Source: Streptomyces humi
GTDB taxonomy: Bacteria; Actinomycetota; Actinomycetes; Streptomycetales; Streptomycetaceae
Direction: 5' to 3'
DNA: 64,000 nt
Assembly: GCF_001005085.2 (NCBI RefSeq)
Contig: NZ_LBMU02000027.1
Span: forward strand, 124,001 to 188,000
Below are positions 1 through 12,292 of the stretch, piece after piece. Made by a program: the position numbers and the translations under genes. Under the pieces are notes generated by a model. The model made no database searches. It was not told where the DNA came from and worked only from the letters and a program-made list of their open reading frames with translations. Each line of letters opens with the position of its first letter. The stretch's first letter is position 1.

Positions 1-1
1 G

Positions 2-1024
2 GCCGAGGCTGCGGGGGCCGAGGCTGCGGGGGCCGAGGCTGCGGGGGCCGAGGGTCGGGCTCCGCGGGAACTCCCGCGCTTCTGGCCCCTCTTCCTGGTG
101 GCCGCCGCCGTGTTGCCCGGTACCGGCCTCTTCCTCCTCGGCCAGGGCGTGAGCAAGGCCGCGTTGCAGGCCTGGCAGACGGTGTGTCTCGCGGTGATCG
201 TGCAGGCGACGCCGTTCCTGCTGCTCGGTACGGCACTGTCGGGGGCGATCAACGCGTTCGTGCCGGAGCGGGTGTTCACCCGGCTGCTGCCGAAGCGGCC
301 CGCGCTGGCCGTGCCGGTCGCCGGGATCGCGGGCGTGGTGCTGCCGGGGTGCGAGTGCGCGTCGGTGCCGGTGGCGGGCAGTCTGATCGGGCGCGGGGTC
401 ACCCCGGCCGCCGCTTTCGCGTTCCTGCTCTCCGCGCCCGCCATCAACCCGGTGGTGCTGACCGCCACCGCCATCGCGTTCCCCGGCACCCCCCTCATGG
501 TGCTGGCCCGGCTGGTCGCCTCGCTGGTGACCGCGGCCGTGATGGGCTGGCTGTGGCTGTGGCTGGGCCGGGAGGAGTGGCTGCGGCCCGCCGTCCGGCA
601 CACCGGGCACCAGCCGGGGCACCGCCGGTGGACGGAGTTCCGGCGCGCCTTCCAGCACGACTTCCTCCAGGCGGGCGGCTTCCTGGTGGTCGGTGCCATG
701 GCCGCGGCCACCTTCAACGTCGCCGTACCGCGCTCGGTGCTCGACACCTTCTCCGGTTCGCCCTGGCTGTCGGTGCTGTTCCTGGCGGCGCTGGCGGTCA
801 TCCTCGCGGTGTGCTCGGAGGCGGACGCGTTCGTGGCGTCGTCACTCACCGGCTTCTCGCCCACCGCCCGGCTGGCCTTCATGGTCGTCGGACCCATGGT
901 CGACCTGAAGTTGATCGCCCTCCAGGCGGGTACGTTCGGACGGGCCTTCGCGGCCCGTTTCTCGGCGGCCACGACGGTCGTCGCGGTCCTGTGCGCGGTG
1001 CTGGTCGGAGGGGTGCTGCTGTGA
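2..1024 (+). CDS. DUF318/UPF0718-family permease (5' end outside window)
   Basis: A polytopic membrane protein of the predicted-permease family PF03773 (SO_0444/ArsP_1-like), thought to move a metal or oxyanion across the membrane; the substrate is unknown. The hallmarks visible are GCECASVPV near 347-373 and a late CSEADAFVASSLTGFSP segment followed by GPMVDLKL. A GTG at 98 could start it, but the frame is open to the left edge and encodes three in-frame AEAAG units from a 15-bp tandem repeat, so the real start probably lies upstream. Its TGA overlaps the GTG of the next gene (GTGA), which indicates translational coupling to the TIGR03943 partner. Confidence 0.88.
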   Translation, partial: AEAAGAEAAGAEAAGAEGRAPRELPRFWPLFLVAAAVLPGTGLFLLGQGVSKAALQAWQTVCLAVIVQATPFLLLGTALSGAINAFVPERVFTRLLPKRPALAVPVAGIAGVVLPGCECASVPVAGSLIGRGVTPAAAFAFLLSAPAINPVVLTATAIAFPGTPLMVLARLVASLVTAAVMGWLWLWLGREEWLRPAVRHTGHQPGHRRWTEFRRAFQHDFLQAGGFLVVGAMAAATFNVAVPRSVLDTFSGSPWLSVLFLAALAVILAVCSEADAFVASSLTGFSPTARLAFMVVGPMVDLKLIALQAGTFGRAFAARFSAATTVVAVLCAVLVGGVLL

Positions 1025-1827
1025 GACGTCCGCTCCAGGTGACCCTGCTGGTCCTCAGCGGTCTGGGCCTGCTGCACTCCGCCCTCTTCACCGACGTGTG
1101 CCTGCGCTACGTCAAGCCGGGCATGCGGCCGCTGCTGATCGTGTCCGGGTTCGTGCTGCTGGTGCTGGGCATCGCGGAGGCGGCGGCGCGGGAGGGCGGG
1201 ACACGGGAGGGGAGGAAGGGACACGGACGACATGGGGGCCACGCACACGATGACGGCTCGGCACACGGTGACGGCTCGGCCCACGGTGACGGCTCGGCCC
1301 ACGGGCACGACCACTCGGCCGTCCCCCGGGTCGCCTGGCTGCTTCTGCTGCCCGCGTTGAGCCTGCTCTTCTATGCCCCGCCGGCGCTCGGTGCCTACAC
1401 CGCCTCCCGGCAGCCCGCGAAGGTGGTGGCGGCGCAGGACAGTTTCGATCCGCTGCCGAAGACCTCACCACTGCCCATCACGCTCACGGATTTCACCACC
1501 CGTGTGCAGCAGGACCGCACACTCGCCCTCAAGGGGCGGACGGTGCAGATGAGCGGTCTGGTCACGCCCGTCGCCGGGGGCGGCAGCTGGGATCTGACGC
1601 GGATCATCATCTCCTGCTGCGCCGCCGACGCGCAGTCCGTGAAGGTACGGATCTACAGCAACAGCGTGCCGCCCGCCAACACCTGGGTGTCGGTCACCGG
1701 GAACTGGCATCCCGGCGGGAAGCTGGGCACGAAGTCCGCGCCGGTCGCGCTGGACGCGGAGACCGTGAAGAAGATCCAGCGCCCGTCGAACGGCTATCAG
1801 GACGCGCTGCCGTTCCCCTCCGGCTGA
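1021..1827 (+). CDS. TIGR03943/DUF1980 putative permease subunit, His-rich
   Basis: 268-residue partner of the upstream permease, equivalent to the Bacillus YcgQ/YcgR pairing, whose biochemical role is unproven. Two or three N-terminal hydrophobic segments flank a cytoplasmic or external His/Asp loop with three copies of an 18-bp repeat encoding HGDGSA (about 1253-1315), a plausible metal-binding stretch. The C-terminal half carries the conserved family motif with two adjacent cysteines (ISCCAAD). The GTG start overlaps the previous stop by 4 nt. The 3' end overlaps the convergent EamA gene by 31 bp. Confidence 0.85.
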   Translation: MRRPLQVTLLVLSGLGLLHSALFTDVCLRYVKPGMRPLLIVSGFVLLVLGIAEAAAREGGTREGRKGHGRHGGHAHDDGSAHGDGSAHGDGSAHGHDHSAVPRVAWLLLLPALSLLFYAPPALGAYTASRQPAKVVAAQDSFDPLPKTSPLPITLTDFTTRVQQDRTLALKGRTVQMSGLVTPVAGGGSWDLTRIIISCCAADAQSVKVRIYSNSVPPANTWVSVTGNWHPGGKLGTKSAPVALDAETVKKIQRPSNGYQDALPFPSG

Positions 1828-2909
1828 GAGCCGGTCACCGGCACCGGCCACCCACCGGCCCCGTGCTCCTGCTCCTGCTCCTGCTCCTGCTGGGCGCCGA
1901 CGACCTGCTCCGGCTGGGCGCCGATCACCGGCACGGGCTCCGCCTGCGGGCCGCCCGCCGGCCGGTTGCCACCGCGGCCCACCTGGCTGCGGACCGCGCC
2001 GATGCTCGCCGCGATGACGAGGGCGATGGCGGCGGCTTCGGTGGCCGTCAGCGCCTGGTCGAGGATGAGGAAGCCGGCCGTGGCGGCGATGGCCGGTTCC
2101 AGGCTCATGAGGACGGCGAAGGTGTGGGCGGGCAGCCGCCGCAGCGCGAGGAGTTCGAGGGTGTAGGGCAGCACGGAGGAGAGGATCGCGACCGACGAGC
2201 CGAGGGCGAGGGTGGTCGGATCGAGGAGCCTGGTGCCGGCGTCGGCGATGCCCAGCGGGAGGAACAGCAGGGCCGCGACCGCCATGGCCAGGGCGAGGCC
2301 GTCGGCCTGCGGGAAGCGGCGGCCCGTACGGGCACTGAAGATGATGTAGGTGGCCCACATGGCGCCGGCCGCCACGGCGAGGGCGACGCCTATGGGGTCG
2401 AGGCCGCCGAACCCTCCGCCGCCGAGCAGGAAGACACCGCCCAGCGCCAGTCCCGCCCAGAGCACGTTGATGAGGCGCCGGGAGACCAGCACGGAGAGGG
2501 CCAGCGGGCCCAGGACCTCGAGGGTGACGGCGGTGCCCAGCGGGATGCGGTCGACGGCCTCGTAGAACAGGCCGTTCATGGCACCCATGGTGACGCCGAA
2601 GACGACGACCGTCCCCCAGTCGGTGCGGGAGTGGCCGCGCAGCCGGGGCCGGCAGACGACGAGCAGCACCACGGCGGCGGCGAACAGCCGCAGCGCCACC
2701 ACCCCGAGCGCGCCCGCCCTGGGCATCAGGGTCACCGCGATGGCGGCGCCGAACTGCACGGAGACCCCACCGGCCAGCACCAGCCCGACAGGACCGAGCG
2801 AGCCGAGCCGGCCCGGGCTCGCCGTGGCGGCGGACGTGGACACGGAGGTGGACGTCGACTGCGGGGTGCTGGGGGTGGTCACGGGCGTTCCAGAGGGCTC
2901 GTCGTTCAT
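1797..2909 (-). CDS. EamA/RhaT-family DMT exporter
   Basis: 370-residue drug/metabolite transporter with two EamA repeats (about residues 35-170 and 180-320), roughly ten hydrophobic helices, exporting an unknown metabolite, often an amino acid or nucleoside. It starts at ATG 2909. After the last helix comes an unusual tail of about 45 residues rich in Gln, Glu and Pro, encoded partly by a CTCCTG hexamer microsatellite at about 1864-1892. This tail is what overlaps the convergent gene, so it may be a recent 3' extension. Inverted CTGTCCA half-sites lie just upstream. Confidence 0.85.
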   Translation of the reverse strand: MNDEPSGTPVTTPSTPQSTSTSVSTSAATASPGRLGSLGPVGLVLAGGVSVQFGAAIAVTLMPRAGALGVVALRLFAAAVVLLVVCRPRLRGHSRTDWGTVVVFGVTMGAMNGLFYEAVDRIPLGTAVTLEVLGPLALSVLVSRRLINVLWAGLALGGVFLLGGGGFGGLDPIGVALAVAAGAMWATYIIFSARTGRRFPQADGLALAMAVAALLFLPLGIADAGTRLLDPTTLALGSSVAILSSVLPYTLELLALRRLPAHTFAVLMSLEPAIAATAGFLILDQALTATEAAAIALVIAASIGAVRSQVGRGGNRPAGGPQAEPVPVIGAQPEQVVGAQQEQEQEQEHGAGGWPVPVTGSQPEGNGSAS

Positions 2910-2918
2910 TGCGATGCA

Positions 2919-2976
2919 CTGTCCAGTCCAGGGTAATAGACTTGGACAGGCGCGTGAACCCTTTATGGAACTGTCC
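2919..2976 (-). promoter_or_regulatory. Putative operator/promoter of the EamA gene
   Basis: CTGTCCA at 2919-2925 and TGGACAG at 2943-2949 form a perfect 7-bp inverted repeat with a 17-bp spacer, and a third CTGTCC half-site lies at 2971-2976. On the minus strand TATTAC at the centre could be a -10 box. The regulator is not encoded next to it. The arrangement is typical of GntR/MocR-type binding, but that is inference. Confidence 0.45.
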
Positions 2977-3026
2977 GTGGAACCGTCCTGGATGCTGAGA
3001 TGCGACGGCTTCGGCGGGGCGGCGGC

Positions 3027-5273
3027 TCAGATACCCGGCCAGGGTTCCTCGTCGCGGAACAGGGGGCGGCCGTCGGAGAGGGTGGTGGGCACGCTGGTCC
3101 CGTGGTCGGCCCCCGTGGGGGCCGCCTGCACGTAGCCCGCATCCATGTGCGGTGCACCCATGTGGGGCGCACCCGTGTGGGGCGCACCCGTGTGGGGCGC
3201 ACCCATGTGGGCCTCGTACATGGGCTGGGGCCATAGGCCTGCGGCCGCGTACACGTCGTGGTCGTAGTCGTAGGGGTGCGCGTTCCCGTACGGCTGCTGC
3301 TGGTAGGCGTAGCCGTCGGCCCGCGCCCCCGCGTAGGAGACCTGCGGCGCGGGCTGCTGGACCGGCGGGGCGGTGTGTTCGGCGAACAGGGGCAGGCGCA
3401 GTTCGCCGGTGTCCATGATCGCGTTGTTCTGCGAGCGGTGCAGCCGGGAGTAGGCGCCGCCGCGGGCGAGGAGTTCGTCGTGGCGGCCGGTCTCGACGAT
3501 GCGGCCCCGGTCCACGACGAGGATGCGGTCGGCGTCGGGGGCGAGGTTGAGGTCGTGCGTGATCATGATCGTGGTTCGGCCGGTCATCAGGCGGCGCAGC
3601 GGTTTGACGACGCGGCGCGCGGCCATCGAGTCCAGGCCGGTGGTCGGTTCGTCGAGGACCAGGACGGGGGCGTCGCGCAGGATGGCGCGCGCGATCGCCA
3701 GGCGCTGGAGCTGACCGCCGGAGAGCCGGGCCGAGTTGGGGTCCACCTTGGTGTCGTAGCCGTCGGGGAGCCGGACGATGAAGTCGTGCGCGTCGGCGGC
3801 CTTCGCCGCGTCCTCGATGGCCTGGTCACTGGCGCCGGGGCGGCCGCAGGCGATGTTGGCGCGCACGGTGTCGTGCAGGACCAGGGTCTCCTGGGGCAGG
3901 AGGGTGATGTACTCGCGCAGCCGGGCCAGCGGGAAGTCACGCAGGGGCACGCCGTCGAGGAGGACCTCGCCGCTGTCCGGGTCGTAGAAGCGGAGCAGCA
4001 TCTTGGAGACGGTGGACTTGCCGGCGCCGCTGGGGCCGGTGATGATCACGAGTTCCCCGGGGCTGACGGCGAAGGAGAGACCCTCCAGGGCGGTCTTGTC
4101 GGCGCCGGGGTAGCGGAAGCCGACGTCCCGGACCTCGATGGCGCCGTCGGGCCGGCCGGAGTCGGTGCCGGTGCGCGGGTCGGTGACCGAGGGCCGCACG
4201 TCGAGGATCTCGATCAGCCGTTCCGCGCCCGCCGTGGCGGCGGTGATGGTGAGGCCGAGCTGGGCGAGGCCGCGCACCGGCGGGTAGAGGTAGCCGAGGA
4301 AGGCGGAGAAGGCGAGGAGCTGGCCGAGGGTCATACGGCCGGTGGAGATCTCCCAGGCGCCGATGCCGATCACCGCGAGGACGCAGACGGTCTCGATGAC
4401 CTGGACGAGTTGTTCGTAGGCCTCGTTGAGGCGGGTGGAGCGGACGGAGGCACGGAACCAGGCGCTCGCCTCCTCGTTCAGCCGGCGGCGTTCGGCGTCC
4501 CGGCGGTCGTAGGCCTGGGTGAGCACGATGTTGCCGAGGGACTCCTCGACGACGGACGTGATCGCGCCGTCGGCGACCCGGCCCTCCCGGGACACGTCCT
4601 TGATGGAGCCGGAGAAACGGCGTGCGGCCAGCCAGAACAGCGGGGCGAGGACGAAGGTGGCGGCGGCCAGGTCCCAGCGCAGCCAGAACGCGGCGGCCGC
4701 GTAGAAGATGGCGCTGAACAGGGCGGACGCGGCACCGACCAGGCCGGACACGACCAGGGTCTCGATGGCGTCGACGTCGCTGGTCAGACGGGAGAGCAGG
4801 TCGCCCTGGCGGTGGCGCTGGAAGAAGTGCGGGGGCAGTTGCTGGACGTGGTCGAAGACGTGTTCCCGCAGCCGCATCACGAAGCGTTCGGTGGTCCAGG
4901 CGGCCAGGGAGTTGCCGGCGTACGCGACGATCGCGCCGACGACCGCGATGCCCAGCCATTTGGTCGCCGGGCTCCAGAAGGCGCTCAGCGAGCCCTCCTG
5001 TAGGGCGTGGTCGGTGAGGTCGCTGAAGAGGAGGATGGCCTCGGTCTCGGCGAGCGCGGCGATCACCGTGCACACCCAGACGATCACCAGCCAGCCGCGC
5101 AGACCCCTGGTCAGCGGCCAGAAGCGGCGGAAGGCGGTGCGGGACGGGATGGTGGGCGTGTACTCGTCGTCGTCCTCGTACTCGTCGTCCGCGTCGTCCG
5201 TATTGCCCGCGTATTCCGAGTCGTCGACTCCGTACTCGTATTCCTTGCCGTCACTCTCCTTCTTCAGGTGCAT
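3027..5273 (-). CDS. ABC exporter, fused permease and ATPase
   Basis: 748-residue type IV ABC half-exporter. The membrane domain spans about residues 55-350 with the ABC_membrane fold. The ATPase has Walker A GPSGAGKS (413-420), signature LSGGQ (517-521) and Walker B VLVLDE (537-542). It has a very acidic Asp/Glu/Tyr N-terminus (residues 5-38). Its tail of about 110 residues is rich in Gln, Tyr, Pro and His and contains GAPHT/GAPHM repeats from a 15-bp minisatellite (3145-3215). A GGAGG lies 12 nt before ATG 5273. A small Lys/Pro-rich peptide gene sits directly upstream behind a terminator, so peptide export is a reasonable guess; multidrug export is the alternative. Confidence 0.9.
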   Translation of the reverse strand: MHLKKESDGKEYEYGVDDSEYAGNTDDADDEYEDDDEYTPTIPSRTAFRRFWPLTRGLRGWLVIVWVCTVIAALAETEAILLFSDLTDHALQEGSLSAFWSPATKWLGIAVVGAIVAYAGNSLAAWTTERFVMRLREHVFDHVQQLPPHFFQRHRQGDLLSRLTSDVDAIETLVVSGLVGAASALFSAIFYAAAAFWLRWDLAAATFVLAPLFWLAARRFSGSIKDVSREGRVADGAITSVVEESLGNIVLTQAYDRRDAERRRLNEEASAWFRASVRSTRLNEAYEQLVQVIETVCVLAVIGIGAWEISTGRMTLGQLLAFSAFLGYLYPPVRGLAQLGLTITAATAGAERLIEILDVRPSVTDPRTGTDSGRPDGAIEVRDVGFRYPGADKTALEGLSFAVSPGELVIITGPSGAGKSTVSKMLLRFYDPDSGEVLLDGVPLRDFPLARLREYITLLPQETLVLHDTVRANIACGRPGASDQAIEDAAKAADAHDFIVRLPDGYDTKVDPNSARLSGGQLQRLAIARAILRDAPVLVLDEPTTGLDSMAARRVVKPLRRLMTGRTTIMITHDLNLAPDADRILVVDRGRIVETGRHDELLARGGAYSRLHRSQNNAIMDTGELRLPLFAEHTAPPVQQPAPQVSYAGARADGYAYQQQPYGNAHPYDYDHDVYAAAGLWPQPMYEAHMGAPHTGAPHTGAPHMGAPHMDAGYVQAAPTGADHGTSVPTTLSDGRPLFRDEEPWPGI

Positions 5274-5323
5274 TTCACACTACCTCCGCTATCCGTCGCC
5301 GGAATTTCTGGAATTCAGGGATT

Positions 5324-5356
5324 GAAAAAGGACCGACGGCGAACCGTCGGTCCTTT
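5324..5356 (-). terminator. Intrinsic terminator after the 43-aa peptide gene
   Basis: Read on the minus strand, GGACCGACGG, a TTCG loop and CCGTCGGTCC form a perfect 10-bp stem (5330-5353) extended by flanking A/T pairs and followed by TTTTT. It sits between the peptide stop codon (5368) and the ABC gene start (5273). It should end most peptide transcripts and leave reduced read-through into the exporter. Confidence 0.88.
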
Positions 5357-5367
5357 CTACAGCTGCC

Positions 5368-5499
5368 TCAGTTGTCCTGACCCGGGCCCTGGATGGGCTT
5401 CGGGGCCGGCTTCGGGGCCCGCTTCTTGGGCTTCGGCGGCGGCGGGGGCAGCTGCTTCTTGGGCTTGGGGGGCAGCGGGGCGAGCTTCTTGAGGCTCAT
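5368..5499 (-). CDS. 43-aa Lys/Pro-rich small protein
   Basis: I do not recognise this gene. ATG 5499 is preceded by a strong ribosome site AAGGAGT (5504-5510, 4-nt spacing), which supports translation. The product begins MSLKKLAPLPPKPKKQ and is dominated by Pro, Lys and Arg with PxPKPKK periodicity; the end is GPGQDN. It has no Cys, Ser or Thr in its body, no hydrophobic core and no signal peptide, and would be highly basic. It lies between a FemABX-like gene and an ABC exporter, all on the minus strand, and has its own terminator. It could be an exported peptide, a precursor peptide or a cytosolic polyproline protein. Confidence 0.7.
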   Translation of the reverse strand: MSLKKLAPLPPKPKKQLPPPPPKPKKRAPKPAPKPIQGPGQDN

Positions 5500-5749
5500 T
5501 CCGACTCCTTGAGAGTTCGAAGTGCAAGTGGTGCGGGATGGTACGAGAATTCTCTTGGGCAACGTACGGGGATTTCGGATCGTCATCCTCGGCAATCCCC
5601 GCCGCCCGACACCGATGAACTTACACGGCCCAGATCCCAAGCAACGGCAAAGTCGGCTCGCGAACGGCAAACAGGTGCTGTGAATACCTGGGTAACAGCT
5701 GTATAACGGCCCCGAACCTGAGAGTTCTCTTATGTAGCTGAGAGCCAGC
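5500..5749 (-). other. 250-bp intergenic leader between femX-like and peptide genes
   Basis: This gap is relatively AT-rich for the window. It holds the peptide ribosome site, a perfect GAGAATTCTC palindrome at about 5545-5554, and GAGAGTTCTC/GCTGAGAGC repeats at about 5720-5748 just after the femX-like stop. No clear -35/-10 pair stands out, although TACCAT about 40 nt before the start is possible. No other gene is seen. Confidence 0.4.
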
Positions 5750-6916
5750 TTATGAAGCGGCGCCGCGGCGGGCCATGTACAGGGCGAACGCCTGGTGGAG
5801 CAGCCTGTTGAGCGGGCGGTCCCACTCGCCCAGGTACTCGACGGCCTCCCCGCCCGCGCCCACCTTGAAGCGGAGCAGCCCCAGCAGGTGGTCGGTCTCG
5901 TCGAGGGTGTCGGTGATGCCCCGGAAGTCGTAGACGGCGGCGCCCAGTTCGTGGGCGTCGGACATCATCCGCCACTGCATGGCGTTGTTGGGCTGGACCT
6001 CGCGCCTGCGGTCGGTGGAGGCGCCGTAGGAGTACCAGACGTGCTCGCCGACGGTGAGCATGGTCGCGGCGGCGAGGATCTCGCCGTCGTGGTGGGCGAG
6101 GTACAGACGCATCCGGTCGGGGTGCTCCGAGGTCAGCGCGGTCCACATGCGCTGGAAGTAGGAGAGGGGGCGCGCGACGAAACGGTCGCGCTCGGCGGTC
6201 TCGGTGTAGAGGGTGTGGAAGGCGGGCAGGTCCTCGTACCCGCCGCGCACCACCTTGACCCCCGCCTTCTCGGCCTTCTTCACGTTGCGCCGCCACTGCT
6301 GGTTGAGGCCGCACCGGATGTCGTCCAACGACCGGCCGGCGAACGGCACCTGGAACACGTACCGGGGCTGGCCGGCGGCGAACCCCGCCGTCCCGTGCTC
6401 CTCCGGCTGCCGCCACCCCGTCCGGCGCAGCCGCTCGGCGAGATCGGCGGCGCCCGGTTCGTACGAGGTCGGCTCGGCGTCCCGCAGCCGCCGGACGGCG
6501 GGATCGGCGATGGCCTCCTTCACCGCCTCCGCGCTCCACCGCCGTACGACTACGGGCGGCCCCATCCTGACCGTGAACGCCCCGCGCCCCTTCAGGTACG
6601 CCAGCAGTGGATCGAGCCACCGCTCCAGCCTGGGGTCGCCCCAGTCGATCACGGGCCCCTCCGGCAGATACGCCAGGTACCGCCGCATCCTCGGCAACGC
6701 CCGCAGCAACACGAGTCCGGCCCCGACGATCCGCCCCTCGCCGTCGAACCACCCGAGGCTCTCCGCCTCCCAGTCCGGCTTCACGTCCCCCCAGGACGGC
6801 AGTTGCATATGGCTGACGGAGCGACGGGAACCGACGAAGGCGAGGTGCTCCGCACGGGAGACGGGCCGGAGACGGAGGGGGCCGACGGGGCTGGTGGCGA
6901 CGGCTGCTGCTGTCAT
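5750..6916 (-). CDS. FemABX-like peptidyltransferase / GNAT-fold protein
   Basis: 388-residue protein with the double-GNAT architecture of FemA/FemX-type aminoacyl-tRNA-dependent transferases, which build peptidoglycan cross-bridges or modify peptides. Typical segments are the PLPSWGDVKPDW-like N-terminus (QLPSWGDVKPDW), NQQWRRNVKKAEKAGVKV in the middle and YSYGAST followed by NNAMQWRMM near the end. ATG 6916 has GAGGAG 8 nt upstream; in-frame ATGs further upstream lack a ribosome site. Substrate cannot be told from sequence. A housekeeping lipid II glycyltransferase is expected elsewhere in a Streptomyces, so this may be a paralog with a different acceptor. It is followed by the 43-aa peptide gene. 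Confidence 0.8.
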   Translation of the reverse strand: MTAAAVATSPVGPLRLRPVSRAEHLAFVGSRRSVSHMQLPSWGDVKPDWEAESLGWFDGEGRIVGAGLVLLRALPRMRRYLAYLPEGPVIDWGDPRLERWLDPLLAYLKGRGAFTVRMGPPVVVRRWSAEAVKEAIADPAVRRLRDAEPTSYEPGAADLAERLRRTGWRQPEEHGTAGFAAGQPRYVFQVPFAGRSLDDIRCGLNQQWRRNVKKAEKAGVKVVRGGYEDLPAFHTLYTETAERDRFVARPLSYFQRMWTALTSEHPDRMRLYLAHHDGEILAAATMLTVGEHVWYSYGASTDRRREVQPNNAMQWRMMSDAHELGAAVYDFRGITDTLDETDHLLGLLRFKVGAGGEAVEYLGEWDRPLNRLLHQAFALYMARRGAAS

Positions 6917-7072
6917 GCGCGGGGCTCCTCGGGGCTGCGGGACCGGTGACCCGATCAAGGACAACAGACACCCGCCGCTCGCGTTCCCCGTGACACGACG
7001 GCTCCTGCGACAGGAGGACCGCTGCCATCCCCATGGCTCCTTCGCCCCGCCGGCGCCGGGGCCGAGGCCTGG

Positions 7073-7201
7073 TCAGTTCTCCGGTCCGGCGGCCCGGTGC
7101 GTCCATCGGTTCATCGCCACGTAGGCGTCCCGGACGCGCGGATGGAGTGCGCCGAGGCCGCGGGCGCAGTCGTCGCCGAGAGAGCGGCAGAGGACCGCCA
7201 C
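7073..7201 (-). CDS. Possible 42-aa ORF or gene remnant
   Basis: A short open frame from GTG 7201 to TGA 7073 has strong Streptomyces codon bias (nearly all third positions G/C) and a protein-like sequence ending MNRWTHRAAGPEN. There is no ribosome site and no homology I can name. It lies in a 332-bp gap between the femX-like gene and the FAD oxidoreductase and may be the 3' remnant of a lost gene. The rest of that gap shows nothing convincing. Confidence 0.28.
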   Translation of the reverse strand: MAVLCRSLGDDCARGLGALHPRVRDAYVAMNRWTHRAAGPEN

Positions 7202-7248
7202 GCCTGGGGCGTCGCCGCCGCGGCAACAAGAACGCGTCGTCGGCGCCC

Positions 7249-11580
<4,332 letters not shown>

Positions 11581-11629
11581 CGGCAGCGCGCCGCACCGGC
11601 CGCAACTCCCGTAACAAGCTGCTGGTTTA

Positions 11630-11663
11630 CCCGGAAGGCATCAGCAAGGCAAAGCCTTCCGGG
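11630..11663 (+). terminator. Hairpin terminator after serC
   Basis: CCCGGAAGGC and GCCTTCCGGG form a perfect 10-bp stem around a 14-nt loop, 50 bp after the serC stop. No T-run follows, as is common in Streptomyces. Confidence 0.75.
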
Positions 11664-11751
11664 TGCCGTTGAGTCCCCTTCGTCGCACACCGGACACTGT
11701 GTGCCCCATGCGCCCCCGCAGGGCCGTGCGACGAAGGAGATCCACGCGCAC

Positions 11752-12234
11752 ATGAACAGACCGATACCGGGCACCGTCGAGGTGGCGGTGCGCCACATCC
11801 TCAGCGACAAGGTCACCGGCTTCCTCGTCCGTACCCGCAGCATCACCTGGAAGGACAACGTCTTCCGGGTGCGCCGCCCGGGGACCGGCAAGCAGACCGT
11901 TGAGCTCACCTGCCCCGTCTGTGACGCGTCCCTGCTGGCCGAGGTCCGCACGGAGGCCCGCGCCCGCCGAACCAGGATCGTGCTGCGCGTCCTGGCCGCC
12001 CTCTGCCTGGTCGTCTTCTTCGCGGCCCTTGCCTACGCCGTCCACGAGGGCGGCAGGACCCTGCCCGAGGGCCAGTCGCTGCCGACCCTGTTCCCGATCA
12101 GCATCGTGGCGGTCTTCGTCACGTTCGCCGTGACTCCCGCGCTCTTCATCCACAGCCGTGTGTACAACGGCGTCAGCCTGCTGGACGCTCCCAAACCGCG
12201 CCGCAGGCACAGCCTCAGGCCGGTGAAGGGCTGA
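11752..12234 (+). CDS. Two-TM membrane protein, unknown function
   Basis: A 160-residue protein. It has a soluble N-terminal part with one CPVC pair (TCPVCDAS), then two predicted helices (about residues 85-105 and 120-140), and a basic C-terminus. AAGGAG lies 12 nt before ATG 11752. The N-terminal half looks like a small zinc-ribbon-like domain. I do not recognise a named family. It is convergent with gcvH through a shared hairpin. Confidence 0.7.
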   Translation: MNRPIPGTVEVAVRHILSDKVTGFLVRTRSITWKDNVFRVRRPGTGKQTVELTCPVCDASLLAEVRTEARARRTRIVLRVLAALCLVVFFAALAYAVHEGGRTLPEGQSLPTLFPISIVAVFVTFAVTPALFIHSRVYNGVSLLDAPKPRRRHSLRPVKG

Positions 12235-12254
12235 CACCCGAGCAAGCACGGCGA

Positions 12255-12284
12255 GGGGCGCCCGGCGATCACCGCGGGCGCCCC
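12255..12284. terminator. Bidirectional terminator hairpin
   Basis: GGGGCGCCCG and CGGGCGCCCC are perfect 10-bp arms with a 10-nt loop. It lies exactly between the convergent membrane-protein gene and gcvH and can serve both. Confidence 0.7.
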
Positions 12285-12292
12285 CGGTGCCG

